NCBI RefSeq assembly: GCF_017298635.1
Contig: NZ_CP071182.1
Span: forward strand, 3,944,001-4,008,000
Source: Paenalicyclobacillus mengziensis
GTDB taxonomy: Bacteria > Bacillota > Bacilli > Alicyclobacillales > Alicyclobacillaceae
Direction of reading: 5' to 3'
DNA: 64,000 nucleotides
Shown: positions 53,862 through 62,396 of the stretch, piece after piece
Layout of the letters: each line of letters opens with the position of its first letter
How positions within the stretch are numbered: the first letter of the stretch is position 1
The notes under the pieces: generated by a model
Databases searched by the model: none
The model's input: only the letters and a program-made list of their open reading frames with translations
What the model was told of the DNA's origin: nothing
Position numbers and translations under genes: made by a program

Positions 53862-54258
53862 TAAATGCGTTCGGTCAAGGTTGTCATGCAATTCCCGCAG
53901 TGTCCCTGTCCATGAAGCAGAATGCATGGGTCGGTGATCGGAAACAAAGCGGTTACACCCTTGAAGTCGGTGTCCACTTCATCCAGTCGATACAGCGCAT
54001 ATTTGGTCCGATTACCGATATTGCAGGTACGATGACCTACCCTGAGGATGAGAAAGCCTGTGAAATTGCTGTGCTTGCACCGGAAAAGTCGCTTTTGTGC
54101 GCCAAACCAACAATGTCGAGGTGCTTTTTAACGGATTTAGTGGAGCCGGTGGAAGCGAGCGAGTCGAGCGAAACATCCATGGTACGAACGGCGCCATTTC
54201 GCTGCAGAACTGGGGAAATCTCCTGATTGGGAAACTCGGGGAAGACCTGACTTTGGTG
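53862..54258 (+). pseudogene. Gfo/Idh/MocA oxidoreductase fragment
   Basis: The plus strand encodes pieces of a second Gfo/Idh/MocA C-terminal domain: SGYTLEVGVHFIQSIQRIFG followed by TDIAGTMTYPEDEKACEIA in one frame, then, after a frameshift near 54070-54085, KVAFVRQTNNVEVLFNGFSG and RNIHGTNGAISLQNWGN in another. The GVHFIQSI and HGTNGAISL parts are characteristic. Both ends of the gene are missing. Together with 51211-51918 it suggests that a sugar-oxidoreductase locus has decayed here. Confidence 0.65.
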
Positions 54259-54267
54259 CAGCCCGCA

Positions 54268-54336
54268 AACCGGCATCACAGGTTACAAGGTGAATCCTGC
54301 ATCAAACAGGATCACCTTGTAACTGCACAACCGGTT
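54268..54336. terminator. Long hairpin downstream of the aldo/keto reductase
   Basis: GTTACAAGGTGAATCCTG (54282-54299) pairs with CAGGATCACCTTGTAAC (54307-54323) with one bulged base, and AACCGG/CCGGTT (54268-54273, 54331-54336) can extend the stem. It lies 40 bases past the end of the leftward reductase gene. No U-tract is present; it may act as a bidirectional terminator. Confidence 0.55.
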
Positions 54337-54373
54337 CACATGTGTCCTTTCTGTGCACCTCATCCATGGGTAC

Positions 54374-55381
54374 TCAGCGAAACTCTCTCCGTTTCGGCAA
54401 CTGAAACCATAGCTGGTCTAAGTCATCGAGATCATCTTGGGTCAGAGACGGAGCGATTACTGCATCGAGGACATCTTTCAGCTGATTTGCTCGGCTGGCG
54501 CCAATGATGGCTGACGTGATGCCACGTTGTGAGATGACCCACTGAATTGCCGTCGTTACCATGTTTCGTCCGTGCTCGGTGCACCAATTGCGGTATCCTT
54601 CAACCGCCGAAAACACCGAATCGTTCCAGTACCGTTGCTGATACAATGTCCCTGCCCTGACACCGATTCCCCCAAGAGAGAACCGCGTTCCCTCCTGAAC
54701 GTCCTGACCGGGACGATAACGTCCCGTCAGCATTCCGCCAGCGAGCGGGTTATATGTAATTATTCCGACCCCTTCACTCTCACAAAGCGGGACCAGTTCG
54801 TCTTCAATCATCCGAAACAAGAGATTGTATCGAGGCTGGACGCTTTGTATCGGATCAAAGTGAAAATATTTACTGATGCCGAGTGCTTTTGCCACCTGCC
54901 AAGCACGCCAATTCGAGACACCGACGTAGCGAACCTTGCCCTGACGCACGAGGTCCTCAAATGCCCGTAAAGTCTCCTCCATGGGTACACTTTCATCAAA
55001 CTGATGGGCTTGGTACAAATCAATATAGTCTGTACCAAGACGGCGCAAACTGTTTTCCACAGCATCAAAAATGTGTTTCCGGCTCAGTCCCTTGTCGTTC
55101 GGGTTTGAACTCATCTGGCCAAAGCACTTCGTGGCCAAGACGACTTCATGACGCTTATCTTTCAACCATGCACCGATGATTTGTTCAGTACGCCCCAACT
55201 GGTCCCAGTTTGCGCCTAATGGATAGGCGTCAGCCGTATCAATGAAATAGACCCCACTGTCGAACGCGGTTGAAAGAATCTCATGAGACTCCTTTTCATC
55301 GGCCTGATTCCCAAACGTCATCGTTCCCAGGCAAAGGACACTGACTTCAAGTCCACTTTTACCAAGTTTACGTGATTTCAC
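54374..55381 (-). CDS. Aldo/keto reductase
   Basis: The 335-residue NADPH-dependent reductase of the TIM-barrel AKR family contains the tetrad regions: FIDTADAYPLGANWDQLGRT with catalytic Asp and Tyr, the lysine in LATKCFGQMS, and YIDLYQAHQFDESVPMEE with the histidine. NADP contacts are in the later VGIITYNPLAGGMLTGRY and SAIIGASRANQL. It reduces aldehydes or ketones; the substrate is unknown. The GTG at 55381 is chosen because AAAGGAG lies nine bases before it; the open frame to 55423 is upstream of that site. Confidence 0.9.
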   Translation of the reverse strand: MKSRKLGKSGLEVSVLCLGTMTFGNQADEKESHEILSTAFDSGVYFIDTADAYPLGANWDQLGRTEQIIGAWLKDKRHEVVLATKCFGQMSSNPNDKGLSRKHIFDAVENSLRRLGTDYIDLYQAHQFDESVPMEETLRAFEDLVRQGKVRYVGVSNWRAWQVAKALGISKYFHFDPIQSVQPRYNLLFRMIEDELVPLCESEGVGIITYNPLAGGMLTGRYRPGQDVQEGTRFSLGGIGVRAGTLYQQRYWNDSVFSAVEGYRNWCTEHGRNMVTTAIQWVISQRGITSAIIGASRANQLKDVLDAVIAPSLTQDDLDDLDQLWFQLPKRREFR

Positions 55382-55495
55382 GGCAAGGCTCTCCTTTCTG
55401 AAGCAAAAACAATTTGAAGACACATTGCACCGTCAGGGGCAGTCGCTTCCGCGTGTCGACACCCGAAGCCCAATGCACTCCATTTGCTTATCTTG

Positions 55496-56320
55496 TCACA
55501 TCTTGATGATCTGGGACAAGTCCTGCAGTCTCTCGCTCAAGCGAACCAGTTGTCCAGAAACACTCGAGAATGTTTCTGTAGCCTCGTAGCCCTCCTGGAT
55601 TCTCCAGAACACGTCTCTTATTTGAGTTTGTACTCGTTCAAGCGAATATACCAAATGGTCTGTGGTGTCTTTGATCTCGCTGACGGATTTTGTCACCTCT
55701 TCGGAGAGTCTCCCAACTTCTGCCGCGATGACCGTGAAACCCGCACCGTATTCTCTCGCGTGTACAGCCTCGATAGCAGCGTTAAATCCAAGCAGTTTGG
55801 TCTTGGAAGATACCTTGGCGATAAAATCAGTAACATTGTGGATTCGAGTGCTGGCTTCTCCCATCTGAGCACTATCGCGGTCCATCACTTCGGCAGCGCG
55901 TGTTAAGGCTTCCATGGATGATCGGAACGATTCAAGGGTACTGTGCAATTCTTCCACTGTGGCCCCGATGTCTTCCGACATGTTTTGCATGGCCTCACGA
56001 TTCGTGGTTGCATAAAACATACACAGTGCACCTACAAGGATTCCATCCTCGTATAAGGGTACGCCAGTACCCTGGTAGGGAATTCCTCCCGTCAGCTTGT
56101 TGTTACCCATTCTCGTAACCACTTTTCCTGTAGTGACCGTCTGCTGCGCGATACTGCCATCAAGAAAGGTGTGTCCAGCGCTAAAAACCTCAAGAAAAAA
56201 GTTGTCACCGGGAATAGCATGGATGTACATTTCGGTGTCCGTAATGGACAATTGCGCATAAGGCATCAATGCATGAACTTCGTTGGAAACTTGAATCAGA
56301 TTGTGAAGAACCGCTGCCAT
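55496..56320 (-). CDS. Cytosolic methyl-accepting chemotaxis-like protein
   Basis: The 274-residue protein lacks membrane segments. The first half is a small sensory domain with IPYQGTGVPLYEDGILVGAL and FYATTNREAMQ at its end. The second half is a shortened chemoreceptor signalling domain containing GFNAAIEAVHAREYGAGFTV followed by IAAEVGRLSEEV, which resembles the kinase-control hairpin tip but departs from the classical EAARAGE-type tip (AVHAREYG). It could signal to CheA or to a non-chemotaxis kinase. GGAAGGAAG stands just before the ATG at 56320. No chemotaxis genes are nearby. Confidence 0.85.
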   Translation of the reverse strand: MAAVLHNLIQVSNEVHALMPYAQLSITDTEMYIHAIPGDNFFLEVFSAGHTFLDGSIAQQTVTTGKVVTRMGNNKLTGGIPYQGTGVPLYEDGILVGALCMFYATTNREAMQNMSEDIGATVEELHSTLESFRSSMEALTRAAEVMDRDSAQMGEASTRIHNVTDFIAKVSSKTKLLGFNAAIEAVHAREYGAGFTVIAAEVGRLSEEVTKSVSEIKDTTDHLVYSLERVQTQIRDVFWRIQEGYEATETFSSVSGQLVRLSERLQDLSQIIKM

Positions 56321-56532
56321 ACCATCTTCCTTCCATAGCGCCGTGTGTTTGGACAGAAAAATCCGCCGAACTCGCTCGAACGCGTGCAAAATATGTCAGA
56401 ATATTATTTCTGCAATCAGGCGAGTTTTCCTCGTCAACTCATGGCAAGCAACGCTGTTTTTTGAGATTGGCGTTAGATTCAGGACAGGTTACAGGCCGCC
56501 TTGGTATAAAATTGGGGCCTATTCAGCAATTT

Positions 56533-58035
56533 CTATTTCTGGGCAACGTGCGACATACCCTGACTGTCTATGGGTGCTTTCATGTCTTTTTTTCGTTGCC
56601 CAGCATACATCGCAGACAAGACCGAAACCACCAAAGCAATCAAAGCAATAATGAGATAAGAATCCCGAAATGCTGGAATCATTTGACTGAAGGTAGCCCG
56701 ACTCTCACTGATGACTCCCTCCGCTCCTAAAAACAGTTGATATGAAAGCCCGCCGAATGTCACTCCAAGTCCCATCCCGAGGGTTCGGGACATGTTTAAC
56801 ATTCCACCTGTAATGCCCAGTCTGTTTGTAGGCACACTGCCCATCACTTGACTGTTGTTCGGCGGAGTAAAGACGCCCATGCCCACACCAACCAACAACA
56901 GTCCCAAAAGTGTAATAAGAACTGAGTACCATACGGTAGTGACGGCCAACAAACCGCTCCCTAAAGTCGCGGCCAACATTCCTATAACGAGCGGACGTTT
57001 CGGACCGAACTTATCCGCAATGGCTCCGGAGATGGGTGTGAAAATGGTCATGCCAATTGGAATCGCGGTTAAGAAAAGTCCCGAAGTCAGGGCATCCAGT
57101 CGGCGCACATTGTCGAGAAAGAACGGCGCCAGAAACATCACAGCATACATGACCGCGAAGGACAGGAGCCCAGTCAGGTTACCGAGTGAGAAGATTTTGC
57201 TTCGAAAAAGCGTTAAATCTACCATTGGCGATGCAATGCGACGTTCGTTTACGTAAAATGCAATCGCCCCGACAATCAGAACGATGAAGCTTGTTATGAC
57301 GATGGGAGATGTCCAATTCGCCTGTGTGCCTGAATTCAAGATATATACCAGAGAAACCAGGGTCGGTGCCAAAAAAACTGCTCCCAAGAAGTCAAACTTC
57401 TCACGAAGGGACTTCTTGGCATCTTGCGGAAGCATTAAAATCCCTAATATCGTACCGACAATCCCTACCGGAACGTTGACATAGAAAATCCATCGCCAGC
57501 CGACCAGCGTGATTAAGGCTCCGCCGATTAAAGGCCCGAGACTGAGTCCAACACCTTGGGCACTGGCTTGGATTCCGATTGCCTTTCCCCTTGCATGAGA
57601 CGGTGTTGCAGCCGTGATAATGGAAACACTGTTTGCCTGTAGCATGGCAGCTCCCACCGCTTGCAAGATTCGAGAGAGAAACATGAAGAGAAGTGACGGA
57701 GCGAACCCGCACAGAAATGATCCGACAATGAATACTGAAAAACCCAATGTGTACATCCATCGACGCCCAAACATATCCGACAGACGGCTAAACGGAACAA
57801 TCAATGCGGCAAGTGTTAGAATGTAGGAAAGACTGACCCACTCGATAGTGCTCATGTGGGTGTGGAAGTCCCGCCTCATAATTGGCAACGCAATGTTAAT
57901 GATACTCGCATCGAGAGCCGCCATGAAGGCACCGACACATACCGTGCCGACAACAAACCAGTGATAACTTTGACGCTCCCGCACACTTTTGAGGGGCAAT
58001 GCGCCAATAAGACCTCGCTGAAGCTGGTTCACCAC
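56533..58035 (-). CDS. Drug efflux MFS transporter, DHA2 (EmrB/QacA) type
   Basis: The 500-residue protein has 14 membrane helices. Signatures include VGAFMAALDASIINIALP in helix 1, SRLSDMFGRRWMYTLGF (motif A) and GVGLSLGPLIGGALITLVGW followed by RWIFYVNVPVGIVG (motif C and helix 6). These exporters pump hydrophobic or cationic compounds by proton antiport. It follows a GntR-type regulator by 12 bases in one leftward operon, so it is probably controlled by that regulator's ligand. Substrate is unknown. Confidence 0.93.
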   Translation of the reverse strand: MVNQLQRGLIGALPLKSVRERQSYHWFVVGTVCVGAFMAALDASIINIALPIMRRDFHTHMSTIEWVSLSYILTLAALIVPFSRLSDMFGRRWMYTLGFSVFIVGSFLCGFAPSLLFMFLSRILQAVGAAMLQANSVSIITAATPSHARGKAIGIQASAQGVGLSLGPLIGGALITLVGWRWIFYVNVPVGIVGTILGILMLPQDAKKSLREKFDFLGAVFLAPTLVSLVYILNSGTQANWTSPIVITSFIVLIVGAIAFYVNERRIASPMVDLTLFRSKIFSLGNLTGLLSFAVMYAVMFLAPFFLDNVRRLDALTSGLFLTAIPIGMTIFTPISGAIADKFGPKRPLVIGMLAATLGSGLLAVTTVWYSVLITLLGLLLVGVGMGVFTPPNNSQVMGSVPTNRLGITGGMLNMSRTLGMGLGVTFGGLSYQLFLGAEGVISESRATFSQMIPAFRDSYLIIALIALVVSVLSAMYAGQRKKDMKAPIDSQGMSHVAQK

Positions 58036-58047
58036 TCATTCCCCCTC

Positions 58048-58776
58048 TTATCGTTCTTGGCGATAAAGATTGATCTGGTAGTCATACTCGGGCCCTGGAT
58101 AACGGACTTCAGAAAATTCCACGGGTGTTCCTGTAATATCCTGCGTGACGCGCCTTATGACCAAAACTGCTTCACCTGAAGGCACGTTCAAAACATGCGT
58201 ATCTTCTTCAGTGGCTAATTCCGCCGTCACTGTTTGTCTCGCCAGACCAATTTTGACCCCGTGCCGTTCCAGGAAACCATATATGTGATCGAAGAGTTCT
58301 GAACTCCTCGATAATTCTTCGGAAGAAAGTTGGACCGGAGGTACGAGATAGGATGATTCATGAAACATGCAAGTGTTGCCTGAATGTGCAGTCCTGGAGA
58401 CGTGAATAACGGGTTCTGTGCGGATGCCAAGTCGGTCAGCAACCGCCATCGGGCACGGTATCATCTTTATCGACCGTACATTGACGCGGACATCCCTCCG
58501 ATGCATCCTGAGCTCTTCCGCAAATCCATAGAGAGGAGAGCTTGCCATGGTGGCACTGCGTTTGGCGACAAAGGTGCCTTTCCCTTGCTGACGCACTAAA
58601 TATCCGGACGACACCAAGTCTCCGACCGCTTGTCGTACGGTGGTCCGACTGACATGAAACTCATCAGCCAGTTCCGATTCAGAAGGAATCAGCTCTCCAG
58701 GTGCCCATTTGCCTTCCTCAATGTGGCTCATGAGTGTGCTTTTCAGATGGTGATACAGCGGGACGCTGGTTCTCAT
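58048..58776 (-). CDS. GntR-family regulator with UTRA domain
   Basis: The 242-residue protein has an N-terminal winged helix-turn-helix (PLYHHLKSTLMSHIEEGKW, IPSESELADEFHVSRTTVRQ, LVRQQGKGTFV) and a C-terminal UTRA ligand-binding domain (YGFLERHGVKIGLARQTVTA and ITGTPVEFSEVRYPGPEYDY). Regulators of this HutC subgroup sense small metabolites and repress adjacent genes. It heads an operon with the DHA2 exporter, suggesting that it senses the exported compound or a related metabolite. Confidence 0.93.
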   Translation of the reverse strand: MRTSVPLYHHLKSTLMSHIEEGKWAPGELIPSESELADEFHVSRTTVRQAVGDLVSSGYLVRQQGKGTFVAKRSATMASSPLYGFAEELRMHRRDVRVNVRSIKMIPCPMAVADRLGIRTEPVIHVSRTAHSGNTCMFHESSYLVPPVQLSSEELSRSSELFDHIYGFLERHGVKIGLARQTVTAELATEEDTHVLNVPSGEAVLVIRRVTQDITGTPVEFSEVRYPGPEYDYQINLYRQER

Positions 58777-58875
58777 AGCCCACCTCTAAGTCGTCATGAT
58801 ATCACTACAAGTTACACAATCACAGTATACGCTATGTAAATCCAAAATAACATACTCATCGTGCCCAAAATCAAA

Positions 58876-58959
58876 TCATTTGAATGGTCCATGGAACGCT
58901 ATCAAAATTCCCATCCCAATATAAAGCAGCCCTTCAACCAAAGCCAACCAGCGCTTCAT
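58876..58959 (-). CDS. Possible 27-residue membrane peptide
   Basis: An ATG frame of 27 codons follows GAGAAGGGTTG. The product MKRWLALVEGLLYIGMGILI continues to AFHGPFK and has one hydrophobic helix with a charged start. It is upstream of the GntR gene and oriented the same way. Such peptides can be real membrane components, but a frame this short could also arise by chance. Confidence 0.4.
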   Translation of the reverse strand: MKRWLALVEGLLYIGMGILIAFHGPFK

Positions 58960-59204
58960 GCAACAACCCTTCTCAATAATGTATTAAACATCATATCTTC
59001 CGGACTTTTTACACTATGAAAACGACAGAGCAACTGCGCTGGACAAACTCCCCAAGCCATGTACCACTGTTTGACTCTGGACTGTAGGACAAAAACACTC
59101 TGCGCTTTGTCAAACGCTCTGCACCTGTTTCGTGGCAAAGTATTGAATTGCTCAATTGTGCAGAGCCAACATCCTGTGTTACACTGCAAACAAAACAAAT
59201 GAAG

Positions 59205-59280
59205 AACGACGATTGCATGACTGGCGGGTGTGGGTCACCACAAGGGAGTGCAATTGATATACAGCCGACCGCCTGGGCAC
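59205..59280 (+). ncRNA. ZTP (pfl) riboswitch aptamer
   Basis: The conserved ZTP/pfl segments are present in order: ACTGGCGG (59220-59227), the ACCACAAGGGAG block (59237-59248), then CCGCCTGGGCA (59269-59279). ZTP and ZMP accumulate when one-carbon folate is short, and this riboswitch turns on purine and folate genes, often purT-like ones. Here it precedes purT, which is broken. A possible promoter (TTGTGC...TTACACT, 59156-59185) lies just upstream. Confidence 0.9.
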
Positions 59281-59310
59281 CCCAACAATGGAGCCCAGGC
59301 GGTTTTGTTG
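59268..59310 (+). terminator. Expression-platform terminator of the ZTP riboswitch
   Basis: CCGCCTGGGC (59269-59278), which is also the 3' end of the aptamer, pairs perfectly with GCCCAGGCGG (59293-59302), followed by TTTTGTTG. Ligand binding would hold the first strand in the aptamer and prevent the terminator, giving an ON switch, as usual for ZTP riboswitches. Confidence 0.92.
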
Positions 59311-59346
59311 TTCGGGATACCTTTGATAAAGGAAGTGTATTGGATA

Positions 59347-60362
59347 ATGTACGGTGCACCGCTTTCACCGAACTCCAAAAAGATGATGTTGCTTGGGTCT
59401 GGAGAATTGGGTAAAGAAATCACCATTGAAGCGCAGCGATTGGGCATCGAGGTCATTGCCGTGGACCGCTACAAAAATGCTCCGACAATGCGGTCGCTCA
59501 AAGGATTTCATGTCATCCCCACAGCGAACGCTGAGAGACAGACCATGGACCGAGAAGGAATTCGCAGGCTTGCGTCCGAAACCTTACAAGTCCCCACAGC
59601 CAAGTATGAATTTGCAAACACTCTTGAAGAACTGCGCAACGCATTAAACCTTTGATGAGTTCTTCAGGAAAAGGCCAGAGCGTGTGTCGGTCCGAAGATG
59701 ATGTTGAACGGTCATGGAACTATGCCATGAACAGCGGCCGCGTAAAGAATACACGCGTTATCGTGGAAGAGTTTATTCAGTTTGATTCCGAGATCACCTT
59801 GTTAACGGTCCGTTCGGTGTCTGGAACCAGTTTCTGTGCACCCATTGGGCATGTACAAAGAGATGGAGACTACATTGAGTCCTGGCAGCCACATGGACTC
59901 ACGAATGAGCAGCAGAGACAGGCTGAAGAAATCGCGAAGACCATAACCGATGCGCTCGGTGGTCACGGCGTCTTTGCTGTGGAATTGTTTGTTGCAGGGG
60001 ATACCGTGTATTTCAGTGAAGTATCTCCGCGACCGCACGATACAGGGTTGGTCACGCTAATAACGCAGGATGAGTCAGAGTTCGCTTTACACGTACGGGC
60101 TATTCTAGGCTTCCCAATCCCAGAGATAACCCTTATCAATCCTGGTGCAAGCCATGCAGTGAAGTCACCGATTGAATCTACGCAGTATCAGATAACCGGC
60201 ATTCAGGAGGCATTAGAACTACCACGAACACAAGTCCGTTTCTTTGGAAAACCAAACACAACCATCAACCGCCGATTGGCTGTGACACTGTGCGCAGCAA
60301 ATGACGTGGAGACGGCACGGAAACGAGCGAGCGATGCAGCATCTTTCATAAGGTTTTCCTAG
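59347..60362 (+). pseudogene. purT: Formate-dependent phosphoribosylglycinamide formyltransferase, broken
   Basis: PurT uses formate and ATP in purine synthesis. The N-terminus [20 protein letters not shown] and [20 protein letters not shown] is normal. About 45 residues are then missing (the sequence jumps from RYKNAPTM to [19 protein letters not shown]). Near 59650 the frame changes and about ten residues before MSSSGKGQSV are lost. The rest, including VEEFIQFDSEITLLTVRSV, ALGGHGVFAVELFV and EVSPRPHDTGLVTL, is intact to the C-terminus. With a frameshift and deletions in the ATP-grasp core, the enzyme cannot be functional. Its ZTP riboswitch upstream is still intact. Confidence 0.9.
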
Positions 60363-60374
60363 AGGTTTTCCTAG
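60351..60374. repeat. Perfect 12-bp tandem duplication at the purT stop
   Basis: AGGTTTTCCTAG occurs at 60351-60362, ending with the purT stop codon, and again at 60363-60374. The hairpin-array repeat begins four bases later. Confidence 0.85.
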
Positions 60375-60377
60375 TTC

Positions 60378-60577
60378 TGAACGCGTTATTCAACTCCGCG
60401 TGAGACAGGTTGAGCGGAAATAACGCGCTCCTGGCGCGTTATTGTCTAAAGCGGATGGGATAACGCTTCTACAACGCGCTATTTGTCCACGTTCAGAACT
60501 TAACGCTTCCAGAGCGCGTTATTCCTTGCACGACGAAGGCAGATGTATCGCAATAACGCTTCGACAGCGCGTTATGC
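60378..60577. repeat. Hairpin-array repeat, copy 2
   Basis: This element is colinear with 21010-21210. Its inverted repeats are at 60420-60444 (identical to copy 1, ATAACGCGC/GCGCGTTAT), 60460-60484, 60500-60523 and 60552-60575 (ATAACGCTT/GCGCGTTAT). Copies share the order, loop lengths and the inter-hairpin anchor GTCCACGTT/ATCCACGTT. Compensatory-looking changes within stems suggest that the folded form matters. Confidence 0.85.
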
Positions 60578-60591
60578 GCACCGGGTTATGA

Positions 60592-60789
60592 CAAGAAGAA
60601 AACGGGCGCTTCAGTGTGACATATCCTAACAGTGACTATATGTACCGTGAAGGGAAGCCCGAGGGGTTCTTTTACTTGGACCACCGGACGCTAGATGCAC
60701 AGCAACTCCACGGATATTGGTACGCGAGATACCATTGTCGTTTTGAAAACACCAGCATGTTGATTGGCGCTTTCATAACAGTCCATTAG
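60592..60789 (+). other. Unrecognised open frame, possible gene fragment
   Basis: Immediately after the hairpin repeat there is an open frame of 65 codons with no good start. It reads SVTYPNSDYMYREGKPEGFF then YLDHRTLDAQQLHGYWYARY and ends TVH. The aromatic-rich composition looks protein-like, but I recognise no family and see no ribosome binding site (a GTG at 60616 is the only candidate start). It is probably the 3' remnant of a gene. Nothing else is seen between here and 61001. Confidence 0.35.
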
Positions 60790-61001
60790 GATTATCCAAG
60801 TGATTAACCGCATTATCCTAACGAACCAAGCCAATCAATCTTTGTGCTGTCTGAACTAGTTTATTCCGTCATAAATAAATCCCCCAAAGTGCTCTCCGCG
60901 ATTGCATACGTGATAAATCAAAATGAAAGACGTAGCAGGAGCTAGCTAGCATGTCAGTGGTATTTTTCATTTCGTTCTTAAATGTCGGGAGGCTATTCAA
61001 A

Positions 61002-61619
61002 ATGGGGTATTTCAATACCGTCGGTTCTGAATTGAGAAAGAGTTGGTGGAACGCACTCGTTGTAGTCGTCTTTACTATTTGCAGGTTACTATTTGGGTGG
61101 GATTGGTTTAAGGCAGGATGGGAGAAAGTGACCACTGAGCATTGGCTCTCAAATGGGAAGTTCAACTCAGGTGGTCTCATTCAAGGAATGGTCAAAAACA
61201 TCCAGCATTCACATGGTACTGACCCACTTCACCTCAACAATCTATTGGTTTGGTTTGCAAACCACATCTTTCTTAACATGGGCGGACTCGTTGACTTTCT
61301 TGTTGTCGCCTTCGAAATGCTCATCGGTATCTTTGTCTTTTTTGGTTTTGGGTTCGTTTGGGCTATGCTAGTTGCGATATTTCTAAATCTACAATATATA
61401 GCCGCCGGGTCAGCCAACAACTTTGGCTACCTCGTCACGGATATTGTCTGGATTAAGTTCCCAAGTTACGCGAGTCTCATCGGCTTTGATGGATACATTC
61501 GCTATCGCCGAGGCCAGAACTTAGTCGGGCCGGCTGGTCCTGCTAGCCGTAAGTTATTCAGTGACAGTGACGAAGGCGGCACCGTACGTCCTGGCGGACG
61601 CGGTGCAGTCAAGGCGTAA
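61002..61619 (+). CDS. DoxX/DoxD-like membrane protein
   Basis: The 205-residue protein has about four membrane helices and the DoxX-type layout: ICRLLFGWDWFKAGWEKVT near the start, a loop with NLLVWFANHIFLN, GGLVDFLVVAFEMLIGIFVF and MLVAIFLNLQYIAAGSANNF. DoxX/DoxD proteins are quinone-linked membrane redox subunits, such as those of thiosulfate:quinone oxidoreductase, though many have no known reaction. The ATG at 61002 has GGGAGG nine bases upstream and is preferred to 60951. The C-terminus is a hydrophilic glycine-rich tail. A strong terminator follows. Confidence 0.75.
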   Translation: MGYFNTVGSELRKSWWNALVVVVFTICRLLFGWDWFKAGWEKVTTEHWLSNGKFNSGGLIQGMVKNIQHSHGTDPLHLNNLLVWFANHIFLNMGGLVDFLVVAFEMLIGIFVFFGFGFVWAMLVAIFLNLQYIAAGSANNFGYLVTDIVWIKFPSYASLIGFDGYIRYRRGQNLVGPAGPASRKLFSDSDEGGTVRPGGRGAVKA

Positions 61620-61667
61620 TAGAGAGTCATCAGAAATAACTTTTTCTCCTGCTATTTACGTGCTCCT

Positions 61668-61705
61668 AGAAGAATGTCGTCCACACGAGGCATTCTTCTT
61701 TTTTT
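61668..61705 (+). terminator. Terminator of the DoxX-like gene
   Basis: AGAAGAATG (61668-61676) pairs perfectly with CATTCTTCT (61691-61699), followed by six T. It lies 48 bases past the stop. Confidence 0.88.
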
Positions 61706-61740
61706 ACAGACGACGCTCTAATTGGGCCTGTCGAAGCGCA

Positions 61741-62175
61741 TTACCGTTTCCAAACCCTACGAATGCCAAGTCGCGCATAATGCTTTACGGAAGACCAGTT
61801 CTGCTTCATTAACTCTGATGTCGGTAGCCGGTCCGTGATCAGCGATTCCACAGGGATATCCGTTTCCTGCAAAAGATCCTGCAAAAGTTCCTGCCATCGG
61901 GTGGCTGGTTCCACCTGCCAGAACTTGATGCCACCTTCAACTGCAATTTTGTGTGAAGGGGTACAAAAAGACCCTGGTACGGTTGCTATAATATCAACCC
62001 GGGCTGTTACGAGCGCCCGTGCGGCCGTGGGACGTCTGTCCGTTTCCTTACCGAAGGCTGGATTCGGCAAATCTTTCGTGTCTCCACTTTCGGTATCTCG
62101 CACCCGGATGATTGGTCCATCCGGTAATGGGACAATGGTCTCTCCATCGGTACCGATAACTGCGCCAACTCTCAT
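61741..62175 (-). CDS. NifX/NifB-like cofactor-binding-type protein, uncertain
   Basis: The 144-residue protein begins MRVGAVIGTDGETIVPLPDG and has ALVTARVDIIATVPGSFCTP then HKIAVEGGIKFWQVEPATRW. The opening beta strand and the repeated V-D-I-I-A-type strand recall the dinitrogenase iron-molybdenum cofactor (NifX/NifB C-terminal) fold, but similarity is weak and there are no diagnostic residues. The single cysteine in GSFCTPSH could bind a metal or sulfur species. It is divergent from the DsrE-family gene by about 220 bases. I regard it as hypothetical with a tentative fold. Confidence 0.65.
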   Translation of the reverse strand: MRVGAVIGTDGETIVPLPDGPIIRVRDTESGDTKDLPNPAFGKETDRRPTAARALVTARVDIIATVPGSFCTPSHKIAVEGGIKFWQVEPATRWQELLQDLLQETDIPVESLITDRLPTSELMKQNWSSVKHYARLGIRRVWKR

Positions 62176-62396
62176 CAAAATTTTCCTTTCACAAGTAGAT
62201 GGTAGAACGACAATGACCTAATCTATACCCCTATGAGTATGGTACACCTCCAGCAAGTTTGTTCCAACAACAGTCAGGCAATTCTTTCATCAATGGAGAG
62301 TTTTGTATCTCATCACTCTGGCTGGTATCATGTCCCTTGGGCACTTTATTACCCTGACGGGTATCAATGAGTGCTTCCCAGAGGAGGAGTTTGGTC

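Noticed and set aside
53825..54226. 133-codon frame as an independent gene
   Set aside because: Its recognisable part continues in another frame after 54085, so it is a frameshifted oxidoreductase fragment.
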